A program made the translations under genes and the position numbers. This document shows positions 24,311 to 35,800 of a stretch of DNA of 64,000 nucleotides, in pieces (position 1 is the first letter of the stretch; each line of letters opens with the position of its first letter). A model generated the notes under the pieces. It ran no database searches, had not been told where the DNA came from, and saw nothing but the letters and a program-made list of their open reading frames with translations. This DNA is from Camarhynchus parvulus (taxonomy: Eukaryota; Chordata; Aves; Passeriformes; Thraupidae): NCBI RefSeq assembly GCF_901933205.1, contig NC_044571.1, positions 71,797,689 through 71,861,688 on the forward strand, written 5' to 3'.

Positions 24311-27300
24311 TTATTACTCCAAATGCAAAGTTAGACCTAAGACCTTGAACACTAAAAAGAGGAACAAATCAAGACTAACACTTAGAAATTACAGATGAAC
24401 ATTTTTTTGCAATAACATAAGGTGCATCTCTGTGTACACAGGTGTGCACATTACATGTTTTGTCTTTCTTAAAATCCCAGGAGCCAAAAGCCAGGTCCAG
24501 ATAACTCTTCCTGGTTGGCCATGATACATAGGAGATAGACTTATCTGTAAAGTTGTCAAGGTTCTTCCTCTTTCCCACTCTCAGTTGTCTGACTTGTCTT
24601 GGCTGGGGTGAAAGCTTAACCTTTCAGGATAGGTTTGTGATAATAGAGGTAATAGACTGAAAACGTGGACTAGGGAAATATCTCAAAAAAATAACCCAGA
24701 AACCACTCAGTGAGGAACTATCCATCTGTTTGTTGCATTACATCAGCTGTGTTTGCTTCAATTACATCAGCTGTGTTTGCTTCAAAGCTCAACATGTGAT
24801 GCTTGGTTGTCATTTCTTTGGGGTTTGTGAGAAGAGGGGCAATTTCCATGATAGGTAAGACATCAGGGCAGCTCTCACTTGGTGCAGGGACAGCAGAGAA
24901 TGCATTGGGAAACCCTAAAGGTCCCTCCTAAGGAATACTGAGATTACTGAGAATGTTTGATGTGTTGGTAGCTGTCATGTTTGTGCTGAGGACAAGTCCT
25001 AGTGCTTAGCCTTGGCATAGTGATCTCTCCTAGGAAACACAGTGAGGGGCCAGCAAAGCGACTCTTCCCTCATGGCCTCAGCTTGGAGCTTTAATCTAAA
25101 GTGTTAAAGAGAAAATGCTGGTAGTCCTGTCATAGACATGCACCCAGAACAAGACCATGCCTGTGGGGATGTCCTGAGACTGTCTGGAAGACCAAGCACC
25201 AGTGACCATCAGGGATCCCTTTTTCCCCAGGGAAAAATCCAAATGCAGTAAATGCCTCAGCCTCCTCCCCTCAAACTGAGCTCCTGCAATGCTATGTGGG
25301 CAGCAGGATAGCAGGTGCTGATTTTCTTTGTGTGTTTGGAAATTGTTTGTTGCTTCTCGTGGTGGGAGCCAAGGTAGGGCAGTGGGACTGGCACCACAGT
25401 ACCAAAGCCAGCTGCACTTCCCCAAATTATCCAAAAAATTACACTATTGAAGAAGAGCTTCCATGACACAGAAGTGTGGATGTGTTCACCCAAAGTGTGC
25501 TTTGTGCCAGCTCTGGCTTTAATGCAAGGCTGCCTTTTATTTGTTGCTGTTAATATTTTGGCAAATCATTTTTACTTTGGAGTGGAAATTATTCCCTAGC
25601 ATTTTATTCTGTGTGAAGTTAATAGGTTTGTGATGTTTTTTATTGCTTTTGTGGTTTCTTTTGTTTACTAATTACTTCCTTATTACAAGCTGTTTGGTTT
25701 TCTTTTGGAAAAATCAACTCATTTAGCTTTAGTGTATCTAGAAGTTTAATTCCTCAGTGCTCATTTCTATCTGGGTTTGTGCAATCAGCAGTATCTGCTT
25801 TCAGGGGTTTCAAGTTTTAGTTTTCAGCAAAAGCTTTGATTTCAAGTTCAGAGGAAAAGCAAAGGGATATGCTTGGGTTTGATATGAATTTTGTATCTAT
25901 AGTAAAAAGAAAAAAATTGATTGGAAATTAAAACAGAGTTATGAATAATTTTCAGAAGTGATCCTGAAAGTGCAGCCAGGAACTCCTTTAAAGGCTAGGG
26001 ATGACTTGTCCACCAGGCTTGAAGAATCAGATTCTGCATTTAATTTGTAAGTTTATTGTTATTTGTCAACTAAAATAGTTTGTAAAACAGTCTTAAAATA
26101 ATTTCTCATTTTTAATATCTTATATTAAAAGAGATATTTATGTATTTAGATACACCCTGTTTTTTAAGAAATTCATTATAGTTTAAGTGTTTGATGGTTT
26201 AGTTTCTTTTAGTCACCGTATGATAATTGCAGCCTGCTGTGAGCATTACTCAACATATTTAGTTAAGGCTTATGCCAGCTACCAGTCTAAATATATCAAT
26301 TGTGACTTGTTTTAACATAAAGAACTCTTCCTCTGAACAGGAATGTATAGAAAAGGTAAATAAAATTGATTTTTTTTTAATCTACCACATTGCGTCTGAA
26401 TTTTACATAGAATAAAGATGAACACATTGCACATTGCAAAAGTCTCAAAAATTGATATAACATATCAAAAGCAAGTGCAGTCACCTACAGCACATAGCTG
26501 CTTTTCAGAATTTTAGTTATTGTATCCCCCTAACATTTCTTACATTTCTTTGTTTAAGATAATGTCTAATAACCATTTATTCTTCACTTCCAAAGGAAGC
26601 AAAGGCAAAAATGCATGTGATATACTAGAAGTAATAGAAACTCATTGATTGTTTCTAGAAATTAATTCTGGTGTCTCAGTTTGTACAAGCCTCTTTCTAA
26701 AAGCAAAAGTCCCTCTGGATTCAAACCAAGCTGGCAGGTTTAAACAAAACAGGCAACAATGAGGAGTACATGTTGTGTACAGCAGACAAACAACCAGGCC
26801 ATGGACTGTGGTTTCGTGGCACTTCACATGTTCAGTGCATATAACATAAAAAGGATCACTGCCCAATAAAGGGCAAGAATGGGAACAATCCCGTTGCTTA
26901 GAGGAAGTATAAATTTCAGGTATATTGACCATACTTGGACTAAAACATAGAAATGGATCGATAACTGTACATCAAAGTTTTAAAATAGTTTTCTTCTCAT
27001 GCTGGAGTTCTCACAGGAGAGGGCAAGCATGCCTCATACCTTCAGTTTTGATTTTTCCTGTAAAACAGTCACAGCTGGTTCAGGAAACGACTCCAATGCA
27101 GAAAAAAGCCTTTAGTCATTCTGAACAGAAAATACGTGCCCAAATGATGTTGTGGTCATTATTAGTGAGATCCAAGTTGCCCAACAAACAGCTCCTGTAA
27201 TGCAGTTGGTCACAAGGGAAGCATGAAGATGAACATGGCAGATGTAGACACACTCTTCTAGTGCCCAGCTGGCCACAGAAGCTCCTGCTACAGAAGCTGA

Positions 27301-27719
27301 AGATGTCATCCAACAAGAAGCCGAAAACCCTTTGCAGAACAGAAAACCTGAGAGACTTAAGCTTGCACAAAATTAATCAGCAAACAAGTGTGTGTCTCTT
27401 CACTCATTTATTTGAATGTTTCCCATTGGCTTTGTTTATTAAACAATTCCTAGCTGACTCAATAATAAAAAAATCATACAATATATGTGGAGACAGATTT
27501 CTCATTAGGCTGATGTTGGCTTAGTTAATAATGTTTCCAGTTCATTAACTGGAGTGCTCTAGTGCAGAGCTCTGCTTGCTGTCCTGGGCTGCTGCTCCTG
27601 CACACTGACATTGCAGGGAGCCTGCTCAGCACTGCTCACACCTGCCGGGGCTCATCCACAACACCTCATGCCCTGAGGAGTAAAAGGCCATGGTTTTGCT
27701 CACCTGTGTGCCCATTGTC
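24311..27719. other. Intergenic MICU2-ZDHHC20, no gene seen
   Basis: The stretch is mostly unique-looking AT-rich sequence with a somewhat GC-richer part near 24980-25440. A perfect 24-bp tandem duplication sits at 24737-24784. Open frames are short and lack recognisable domains. Confidence 0.6.
24737..24784. repeat. Perfect 24-bp tandem duplication
   Basis: The 24-bp unit beginning ATTACATCAGCTGTG occurs twice with no mismatch (24737-24760 and 24761-24784). The identity suggests a recent duplication, so it may be polymorphic. Confidence 0.97.
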
Positions 27720-27940
27720 AGTTTAGATTGAATGCTAGGGAAAAAAACTTCAGATAAAGGCTTGTCAAGCACTGGAATAGGCTGCCCAGGGAAGCAGTTA
27801 TGTCACCATCCCTGGAGGTGTTGAAAAGATGTGTACATGTGGCACTTGGGGGCATGGTTTAGTGGTGGTAGACATGGCAGTGCTGGGTTAATGGCTAGAC
27901 TTGGTGATCTTGGAAGTCTTTTTTAAATGAATCTGTTACT
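27720..27940 (+). mobile_element. CR1 LINE fragment (3' end)
   Basis: The fragment starts at a GTTTAGATTGAATGCTAGGG motif. It runs through CACTGGAATAGGCTGCCCAG, ACCATCCCTGGAGGTGTTGA and GGGGCATGGTTTAGTGGTGG and ends near CTTGGTGATCTTGGAAGTC. This is the order of an avian CR1 3' end in + orientation. It is heavily truncated. Confidence 0.9.
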
Positions 27941-30733
27941 CTCTTCTGCCTCCGGCAGAAGGCTGGCCTGCCTTTCCAGGCTGACCGAGTGGTGGAAGTA
28001 ACATGGGATGGCATCAGGGTGTGGGAGAATGGACACAACACCTTGCAGAACACTGTTTATAACTGGGTTTGTGTGGCCAGATTTCAGACACACAGATCTG
28101 AAAAGCTGGAAGGAGGAATATTCCATAGGTAATTCAGAGGAATGTGTGAGAGTTTTTCTCATGGGATTTCAGATGCAAGCTCACTGCTCTGAAACAGCCT
28201 TGGAGGGCCTGGCTTTTCTCCATGGACTGCAAAGGGAGCACAGAAGATGAGCCTCACTGGACTAAGCCTGTACTTTGTGAATGCCACAAGCACTTTCCTG
28301 GAGAAAGGATGTTCTACAGGGGCGTTCTACCACAACACTCTGCCTCAGGTCCACTGCTCCAGGGGAATTTTGTCAGCTTTAATGTCAGCCCATGGAGCAA
28401 CTGGCTCTAAATCACCCCAAAGAAAACCATTTGTTTTCATTTAAGACTTTCCAATAAGTGTTTTAAAATTTTCTTCTTTTTTCAGGATACAGATTTTTTG
28501 TTTTAAATTATGTGGCCTCTTACTGTGGTTTAATCTACTTTGAAACTGATACTGTTGGAATGAGCAAACATTACTGAAAACGTGGTGTACATCACTTAAA
28601 TAATGCACAGAAGGTAATTCCTAGAGCAATGGCAAATGAGTCACAGGTAGAAGATGACATTTGCTATTGAAAATAAAAGATACCAAAATACAATGCTTTG
28701 CCACTAATCTTTAGAAAAGGAGACTAAATGATAAGTCCTGAAGTCAAAAGAAGAAACAGAAGAGCTATAAGAATAAATTAAAAATTAAGCAAACATTAAT
28801 ATTATTGAACAAAAAGATGCTGGGTAAGCAAGAACTGAATCAATATGGCTGAAATAAGGTTTTTTTAAATGCTGTTTGACCAAAAATGCATCCTTACAAT
28901 TTATAAATTTGATCCAGTGCGAAAAAGGGATAGTAATCCCTGGTAGTTGGTGTGTACAAGATTACATGATCTGTACTGGAATGTGAAGAGCAAATACTTT
29001 ACATAATCTCTGTTGGGTTTATGTGTACATCAGGAATTCAAAGCCTCCTAAAATTTGATTTGTCTCATATTACAAGGAATAAATGAGACAAATTATGATT
29101 TTGCATCAATCTTCATCTAAGAAGTTTGTTTGCTTCTGCCTTGGGATTGCATGCTCCTGGAGTTTAAGATGAGCTACTTTGAGAGGGAAAAAATACAGAA
29201 GCAAAACAGAGATGAAATTGTTGTAGATTATAACCTCTAAATAGTAAAGAGAGAAATTCTGAGTTACAGGAGTGTTTTCAGGGCCTTGCTCTGGGACCAA
29301 CAAACATCTGGAAGACTGCAACAGACCCTGACTGGTGCTGAGGCTGCAAAGGGAAATGTTTCACTTCTCTTACACATTTTTCAATGTGACCAAAGCAGAT
29401 GGGCAGCCAGAAGTGGAGGTGTGATGTGAAAATGGACAGGAGATGCCTTTTGTTTTCCAATATTTGACAGTCGTGGGATCCAGTGAGTGTGTGGTGAGCA
29501 GCTGTTCCCACAACATGACATTCTGAGTCGCTCTTCACCTTCCCAGAATCTGCTCCAAGTGTCATTTCTTGTCCCTCCCCACAAATGAGGCAGCAAAGTT
29601 TGCACAAAGCTACACTGCAGCTTTTTGAAGTCAAACAGGTATTCAGCAATTCCTAGCAGAGCTTCCTTCCATCCTGTGTGACTTCTATTCAAGGAGCTGA
29701 TTTCTTCTCAAGAGGTCCTTGTAGAGACATCCCAGGTGGCTTTCAGGAGTGGAAGATGATAGTTCCTGCCAGCTGTGCCAAGGGGCTTCTTGTGCAGCAA
29801 AACTCCTCAGTGAGGGGCACTGTCTGGGGATAAATAATCCCTGTCTGCCACCTCACAACCTTGGTGTTGTCCTTGTTTAATTCAGTCTCGCTTCAGTTCC
29901 TGTCATTCTGGGAACACTGCACGGAAATGCTACTGGATTGTAGCTGGTTTAGTTTGTCCTGTCCAAGGTTTATGCTGCAGCCACTGGCCTTCCATCCTGC
30001 CCAAGGCATCTGTCTGACCCACAACTGAAATACCAGCCATGTCACAGCTTCCAGCTTTGCCAGCCTCAGACTCCATCCAAACCACATGCAGTGGCTGTTC
30101 CTGCAGCTCAGTATGGACCTGCTAAAAGGGGGGAATGTCAACACACACATGGTTCCACTGATACCTCTGTGGGTGAAACTGCAGTCAGCATCAGCAGGGA
30201 AGACTGGGATAGGGAGGATCATGTTGGATCCCTTCACATCTTCCCTAGCATAGTGAAGGCTAAAACCCTTTTATTCATGGTTGTGCTCCTTAGTATTCAT
30301 GTTAGGAATTGTGCTTATTGTGAATGGGAATTTGTCAGAAAAGTTAGTGGAAGCACAGCCAAGAGAATGGTCACTGCACAGTAACAGCCAGGAGTTAGTT
30401 ACAGCCACAGTAACATGCAGGACCTTCTTGGTAAAAGTTGTTTGTAACTTTGCTTCCCAGGTCCAGGTCCCTTCTTAAATTCCTGAAGGCTTGGAAGTAC
30501 AATGTCTCTTCACTGAATACACTACTAAGAAACTAACACAGCAATTAAATTATTAAAAGCACATAGAAGTATCAAACTCAGATACTTCTAAAAGCATTAT
30601 TAACAAATACTATTTTGACACCAAGAATTTAAATCCTTTCCCATTGTCTTGAGGCCAAGTGTTAACAGTCCTGTGAGATCTTGAGGTAAAGCACATGCCA
30701 GCAGTTGTGGCATGTTTTGATACCCTTAAGAAA
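27941..30733. other. Intergenic stretch, no gene seen
   Basis: Unique-looking sequence with GC-richer patches (about 27950-28410 and 29280-30130). Several overlapping frames of up to 123 codons occur on both strands but none shows a domain, repeat or splice context that I can support. Confidence 0.5.
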
Positions 30734-30846
30734 CAGAATCGAGGAATCATTAGGGTTGAAAAAGACCTCTAAGTTCATAAAATCAAATTGCTAACTCAGC
30801 ACTGCCATCTTCAATACTCAAGCATGTCTCCAAGTGCCACAATTAA
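30734..30846 (-). mobile_element. CR1 LINE fragment, minus orientation
   Basis: The + strand reads as the reverse complement of the CR1 3' terminus: GAGGAATCATTAGGGTTGAA, AAAGACCTCTAAGTTCAT, then ACTCAGCACTGCCATC and GTCTCCAAGTGCCACA. About 110 bp are left. It is diverged but the motif order is clear. Confidence 0.82.
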
Positions 30847-31071
30847 TGAAGGTCTCTTTCTTTTGCAGCCCTTGCATTACTGCATACAGCCTTACAATCC
30901 CCTTCCCCACCATCCTGATCATGCTCCTGTACGCAGCATGCATAAGCATGCACATACCCAGAGTTCAGATCCCAGACTGATCATCTTTCCCTGGTCCTTG
31001 GGCACATGTCCCTGCTCTGTACATCAGGGCCACAGATCGCTGCTTCATTCCTCTGCTCTGATACCTTGATG

Positions 31072-31072
<1 letters not shown>

Positions 31073-31129
<57 letters not shown>

Positions 31130-31130
31130 C
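31073..31130. repeat. (CA)n microsatellite, about 29 repeats
   Basis: An AC run with one interruption (ACGC near 31121). It lies about 1.6 kb upstream of the ZDHHC20 start codon and is likely to be length-polymorphic. Open frames that read Thr-His or Cys-Val repeats here are artefacts. Confidence 0.98.
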
Positions 31131-31198
31131 ATTGCCACACGTACAGAGCCTGTGTCTTGGGCATTTGACCAGCATGTTCCCTCACTGTCAGCTGTTCA

Positions 31199-31345
31199 GA
31201 TGCTGTCTGTTCCCTATGGATGCTGTCTGTTCCCTATGGATGGGATGCTGTCTGTTCCCTAGGAATGGGATGCTGTCTGTTCCCTATGGATGCTGTCTGT
31301 TCCCTAGGGATGGGATGCTGTCTGTACCCTATGGATGGGATGCGT
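31199..31345. repeat. Minisatellite with 20/25/25-bp higher-order pattern
   Basis: The core TGCTGTCTGTTCCCTA recurs with starts at 31201, 31221, 31246, 31271, 31291 and 31316, with a degenerate copy at 31341. The spacings are 20, 25, 25, 20, 25, 25, so the array is two copies of a 70-bp block (31201-31270 and 31271-31340) that differ at a few positions. The longer units carry an extra GATGG-type insertion. It abuts the CpG island upstream of ZDHHC20. Confidence 0.95.
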
Positions 31346-31937
31346 CCGTTCCGTTTCCCTCGGCTCGGGAGGCCCCTCTTGTCGCCGCCAGGTGGCGCCG
31401 GAGCGCCACGGGAGCCGCCTGGGGCCAGGGACCCGCTCCTGGCGCAAGCACCCTTTGGCTCGGCGGGGAGAAGGGGAGTTTTGCCACGGCGCGGGCTGTT
31501 CCGACCTCGGCATCCCACCCACAGTAATGCCAGAGTAAGGCTAAAGATTTCAAGCTCTCCGGAGGCTGAGCCCCGCAAGGCAGCGCCGGCGGCGGTGCCC
31601 GCCCGAGGCCGCGGTGTGGCCGCAGCTGTCAGGCGCTCAGCGGCGCTCAGGAACAGCCGGTGAAACAGAGCAGTACAAGTCATTTAAAAGTTCCCTTTGC
31701 GGCACCCAACAGGCTGCTTGAGCCGTGTAAGTGCTCGGCGAGCAGGGGGCAGGCAGCAGCCCGGCAGCGCCCGCAGCTGTCCCACCGCCTTCCTGCCCAG
31801 TACCGATTTGTCCGTCCGGCCAGGACCGGGAAAGGGCAAAACCTGGAGGTTTAAGAGCAGATTTTGTGGCTGGAAGAGGATCTCTCCGGTGCGAACAGAG
31901 GGAGGCGGAGGGCAGCGGTCCCCCGAGGTGCAATAGC
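31340..31937. promoter_or_regulatory. Upstream CpG-rich block of the ZDHHC20 CpG island
   Basis: CpG density rises abruptly after the minisatellite and stays high until a CR1 insertion begins near 31938. Dense CpG resumes after the CR1 and continues into ZDHHC20 intron 1. I infer one CpG island interrupted by the retroposon. Frames of up to about 150 codons on both strands in this block are expected from high GC and are not called genes. Confidence 0.65.
31385..31399 (+). promoter_or_regulatory. Candidate CTCF binding site
   Basis: CCGCCAGGTGGCGCC closely fits the known CTCF core (CCASYAGRKGGCRSY-like), differing mainly at the third base. It lies about 1.3 kb upstream of the ZDHHC20 ATG, at the edge of the CpG island and next to the minisatellite. 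Occupancy is inferred, not shown. Confidence 0.5.
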
Positions 31938-32514
31938 GAAGGATGCATTGGGAAGAATATGGCCAGCAGGTCGAAGGCGGGGATCCTCCTCCACGACTCA
32001 GCCCCATTGAGGCCACATCTGGAGTGCTGTGTCCCGTTCTCGGCTCCTCAGTAAAAGGAAGTTGCTACTGGAGAGGGTCCAGTGGAGGACCCTCCAAGGA
32101 TAATTAAGGCTCTGGAGCATCTCTCTTACGAGGAGAGACTCCATGAGCAAGGCCTGTTTAGCCTAGAGAGGAGAAGACTGAGTGGAAATCTAGTCAATGC
32201 CTATAAATGCATCACCAAGGTAGGTGGCAAGGGGATGGTGCCAGGCTCTTTTCAGTGGTGCCCAGTGACAGGACGAGGAGCAATAGCCATAAACTAAAAC
32301 ACAAGTTTCACCTCAACATGAGGAAGAACTTTCCTTGGAGGGTGGGCAGAGGAACAGGCTGCCCTGGCAGGTCATAGAGCCTTCCTCTCTGGAGAGTCTC
32401 CAAACCCACCTGGAAGCGTTCCTGTGTCACCTGCTCTAGGTGACCGTGCTTTGGCAAGGGGGGTTGGACCGGATGATCTCCAGAGGTGCCTTCCCTCATC
32501 GTCCTGTGATCCAG
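31938..32514 (+). mobile_element. CR1 LINE fragment in the ZDHHC20 promoter region
   Basis: This is a + strand CR1 of about 575 bp. It contains ATGGCCAGCAGGTCGAAGG, CATCTGGAGTGCTGTGTCCC, CTGGAGCATCTCTCTTACGA, CAGTGGTGCCCAGTGACAGG and the 3' end GGGTTGGACCGGATGATCTC then CAGAGGTGCC. A frame from 32082 still reads as CR1 reverse-transcriptase C-terminus, including LEHLSYEERLHEQGLFSLE. It ends about 170 bp before the ZDHHC20 start codon, and CpG-rich DNA lies on both sides, so it likely inserted into the CpG island. Confidence 0.95.
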
Positions 32515-32687
32515 AGGCGTTCCGGCGCCCCGAGAAGGGGGCGGTGGCGGGCGCTGGGGCCGCCCCTGTCCCGCCCACTGCGGCCCGCCCAGGGCCCGCC
32601 CGGGCCCGGCTCCGCAGCGGCGGCCGGAGCTGCAGCCGCCGCCCGCCCGTCGCAGCGCCGGCGCTGCCGCGGTGCCCGGCAGGGAAG
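32515..32687 (+). promoter_or_regulatory. ZDHHC20: ZDHHC20 proximal promoter / 5' UTR
   Basis: This 173-bp stretch is extremely GC- and CpG-rich and has no TATA box. GC boxes (Sp/KLF type) are at 32537-32544 (GGGGGCGG) and, in reverse orientation as CCCGCCC, at 32570, 32584, 32595 and 32642. It is typical of a housekeeping CpG-island promoter. The exact transcription start cannot be placed from sequence. Confidence 0.7.
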
Positions 32688-32693
32688 ATGGCG
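32685..32693 (+). promoter_or_regulatory. ZDHHC20: YY1-like motif over the start codon
   Basis: AAGATGGCG matches the core of the known YY1 site (AAGATGGCGGC), which is often placed just downstream of the transcription start and over the initiator ATG. The same bases provide a good Kozak context (A at -3, G at +4). Confidence 0.5.
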
Positions 32694-32805
32694 CCGTCCC
32701 ACGTCCTCAAGTGCTGCCAGAAGGTGCTGGCCTGGGTGCCCGTGGCCTTCATCGCCCTGGTCGTGGCCTGGTCCTACTACGCCTACGTGGTGGAGCTGTG
32801 TGTGT
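32688..32805 (+). CDS. ZDHHC20: ZDHHC20 coding exon 1
   Basis: The ATG at 32688 has a strong Kozak context. The exon encodes [19 protein letters not shown] then TM1 through [12 protein letters not shown], close to human ZDHHC20 ([23 protein letters not shown]). It ends one base into a codon, with donor GTGAGT. The donor lies in a TGTGTGTGTG run, so neighbouring GTs compete, but only this cut keeps frame with exon 2. The frame is open upstream to 32424 inside the CR1, which I attribute to high GC. Confidence 0.95.
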
Positions 32806-35800
32806 GTGAGTGGACCGGGAGGGTCGCGGGCGCCGGGAGCTGCCGGCCGGGCGGGCAGGACCCTCCGCCGGCCGCCTCCTCCCCTGCGCCCCGGCGGGCT
32901 CGCTTCTCCCTGCGCCCGCCTCAGGCTTTCGCTCGGGCGGCGGAAGGAGACCCTGCCTCGGGCGCTCCCTCCGGGCCGGCTTTACCTGTTGTCCTCCCGC
33001 CCTCAGGTGCCTCATGGTGGCGGGGTCCCGGCCCGGGGCCGCTGTGGAGGTTCAGGGGAGGAGGAGGCCCAGGGTGCTTCGTCTGGGGATAGGGACTTCT
33101 CGAGAGCTCAGCCCCTCGTGTCTCCTCGTGAGGGGCTTCCCCTCTATTTTACTGTTGTTCATCCGTCTGATGTATCAAATAACTCCTTAAGGGTGTGTAG
33201 GGGGTTCCCCTCCCTCCTTTTCATTCAGAAGCCCGGTGCCGGTGAAGCATTATGAGGCTGGAAACATCCAACTTAAGCGGGCTGGGGAAAGGATTTAGGT
33301 CTTAGGGGGTTTTGTCAGGCCATATCCAGGCTCTCTGGACGAGGGCTCGTCTTTATATAAATCTGACTTGCAGCCGATGTCGGTCAGGGCGATATTTACC
33401 CTTTGCTGTCTTCAGGAGGAAAGTTCCATTCAGGAGGATGTTGGCTTTCCCTGGGCAGGGTAAATGGAGGGGGACTGTGATGTGCAGTATTCATCAGAAT
33501 TGCTGAAACTTGGAAGCAGCATAGGAAAACTAAGGAACGGGTTATTGAGCATTTGGCATGTTTAAGTAAGGAAGCTGAAATGAGGAAGAACCTCGAAAGT
33601 ACTAACTATTTTAAGCTACATATAGATCTGTCTAGTGTCTGTAGGTCCTGGTACTACTTCTTATTTGTGTAAACTACATGCTTTGATATCCTAGCTAGAA
33701 AAAAAATGTTTGCATGTACTTTGTATCTGGGTAAACTGGTATATACAGCCTTCCATTAGCAATAATCACTTTGGTTTTTTCTGTGATGACTTAGTATTTT
33801 GGATGACTTTTCTGTATGCTGATGTTATTTCACAGCCTTCTGTATTTGGAGATCTAGTCTGGAGAATGAACCACTGGCACAAATGTTATTTGAGCTTTAA
33901 ATAGTAGAGACATAGCTGTAAAATAATGCTATTTGAGATACTACGTGAAATGTTGACATGAGGTAGTTGCAATATGTCGGTGTATCCAAATTTGCCAAAT
34001 AAATATTGTTCAGTTGTCTATATGAATAAATAGGTTTTCTGGGAAATCATGCTTAAAACTTGAAATTTGAAAACAAATTTGAGTCAGTCTACTGGAGGTC
34101 TGGGGCATGGGTAGCTGTAACAGTAGTCCTGAAAGGGGCTGTGGGAGGTTATAGACTCACGTTTTACAAGTTTTCTGTACCCACTACAGTCTGATTAGTA
34201 TGACAAAAGGCAGATTAGAGCTATTTTTAAACAAAGAACAAAAACTCAGGGATTAAGAGGCTTGCCTAGGGTCGAACAGGTGGTCTCTGCTTGAGTTGGG
34301 AACAGAGCCTCAAGCTCTGAGTCCCAGCTTTGTGTCTTGATCACAGAGTGGGTCAGGACTAGGTGCTGTGAATGATTTGTCTGTCGTGAACATAGAGAAG
34401 CTGAAAAGAGCTCTTGTGAGTTCATTAAGGTTTCATTTGTGTGAAAATTATTGAGAAGATTGGCTCCTATTGATGCAAGAGCTTCTGCCTCTCTAAGTCT
34501 GGTTTCTAGAAGACTGGCTCTTTTTGCTCACGAATCAGCTCTATTAATGTCTCTGCATACAGGCGTTTGAGAAAAAGTGTAATTTAATAAGCAAAATATA
34601 TATTGACTTCTGTTGCTACCACTGAATTTTTCAGTTGTTACTTGTCTAAATCATGCTCGATGACCAAGGATTTTATTTGTCTTGTGAGTTTTTTCTGTTG
34701 TGAGTTTGGAGGGTTTTGGTTTTTGTTGCTTATTTTTAATCTGTTGAATTTTGTTTACACTCCTGAGAAAAAGCCATCTCACCAAGGGAGAGGAAAGGGA
34801 TTTTGTGTTTGGGTCTTTTTCGCATTGTGGGTTTTTTCCTTTGCGTGGTTTTACTCTGCGGTTGAGTTCAAACCAGGATTGTGAGGATTTAGAGCAAAAT
34901 ACAAGATTTTCTGTTTGTCTTGGCAGGTATGTTTTCTTTCTGCTGGTGCTCCCTGTGTTCTTTTTGTTTTGGGAAGGACAGCAGTGTGTGCTACGAGGCA
35001 ATGCAGAGGCAATGCAAGGATGTGCCTCCAGCACACAGCTGATGAATGAGGCAACGCTGGCCTTTGCCAGTGTTCACATGGGGCAGTGCAGAAGCAGGGA
35101 TATGGCTTTGATAAGAGGCTGATCTGTGCCTACTGAAGGAAAGAGAGATGGAGGAAGAGAAGCTTTAGAAATGAGGAGACACAATAGAAAATTTCTAATA
35201 AATACTGGGTAGAAGGGAAATCGGAATCCCATAGACATCAGTGTTTTTTCAAAGTTTATTCTTAAAAAAATCAATAACTGTTCAGATGTGATGCTAACAA
35301 GGAAATAGGAAGAGGGAAAGCCTGTATTTTCCCAATTGTTACTTGTTCCTCATTTGTTTTTTTCTTTTCCTTGTAGTCCTTTATCATTTATTAAAGGTTG
35401 AACAGTTAGTGGATCAAGTGGGAAGCCAGGCTTAGTGTAGTATCATAAAGGAGAAGATGGTGAGTTTGGGGCTGCTTCTTTCGTCACCTCACCCTTTTCC
35501 TTTCAGTTTTGCTTCTCTGTGCTGCTTGCCCCACCCTCCTCGGATGGGGTGCTCGCATATTGCTCAATGTCTTTTGGTGTCTGATCGACTCAGACTTCTC
35601 TGTAATTCACTCCTACTATGTATTTACTGGATTATGCCTCTTCTATAACCCTAAATTATATTCCTTACACACTGGCTGTGAACACCGAGAAGGACTGGTG
35701 TGGATAAGATGAAAGGAGACTCATGAGCTTGTCTATTGTTTTCCTCCCATGGGAACTGCCAGCATGTTCTCTCTCTCTGAAGATGTTGAACAGTGGCTTG

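Noticed and set aside
29278..30237. Overlapping minus-strand frames of 100-123 codons in the intergenic region
   Set aside because: No domain, no consistent frame and no splice signals supporting a gene.
31199..31345. Regularly spaced repeats resembling a CRISPR array
   Set aside because: Units are nearly contiguous with no unique spacers, and the genome is vertebrate; it is a minisatellite.
31234..31683. 149-codon minus-strand frame with repeated residues
   Set aside because: Its repeats come from the minisatellite and the rest from the CpG island; there is no family similarity.
32440..33255. 271-codon + strand frame, the longest in the window
   Set aside because: It runs through the CR1 tail, the GC-rich promoter and exon 1 of ZDHHC20 in a different frame; stops are rare in such GC-rich DNA.
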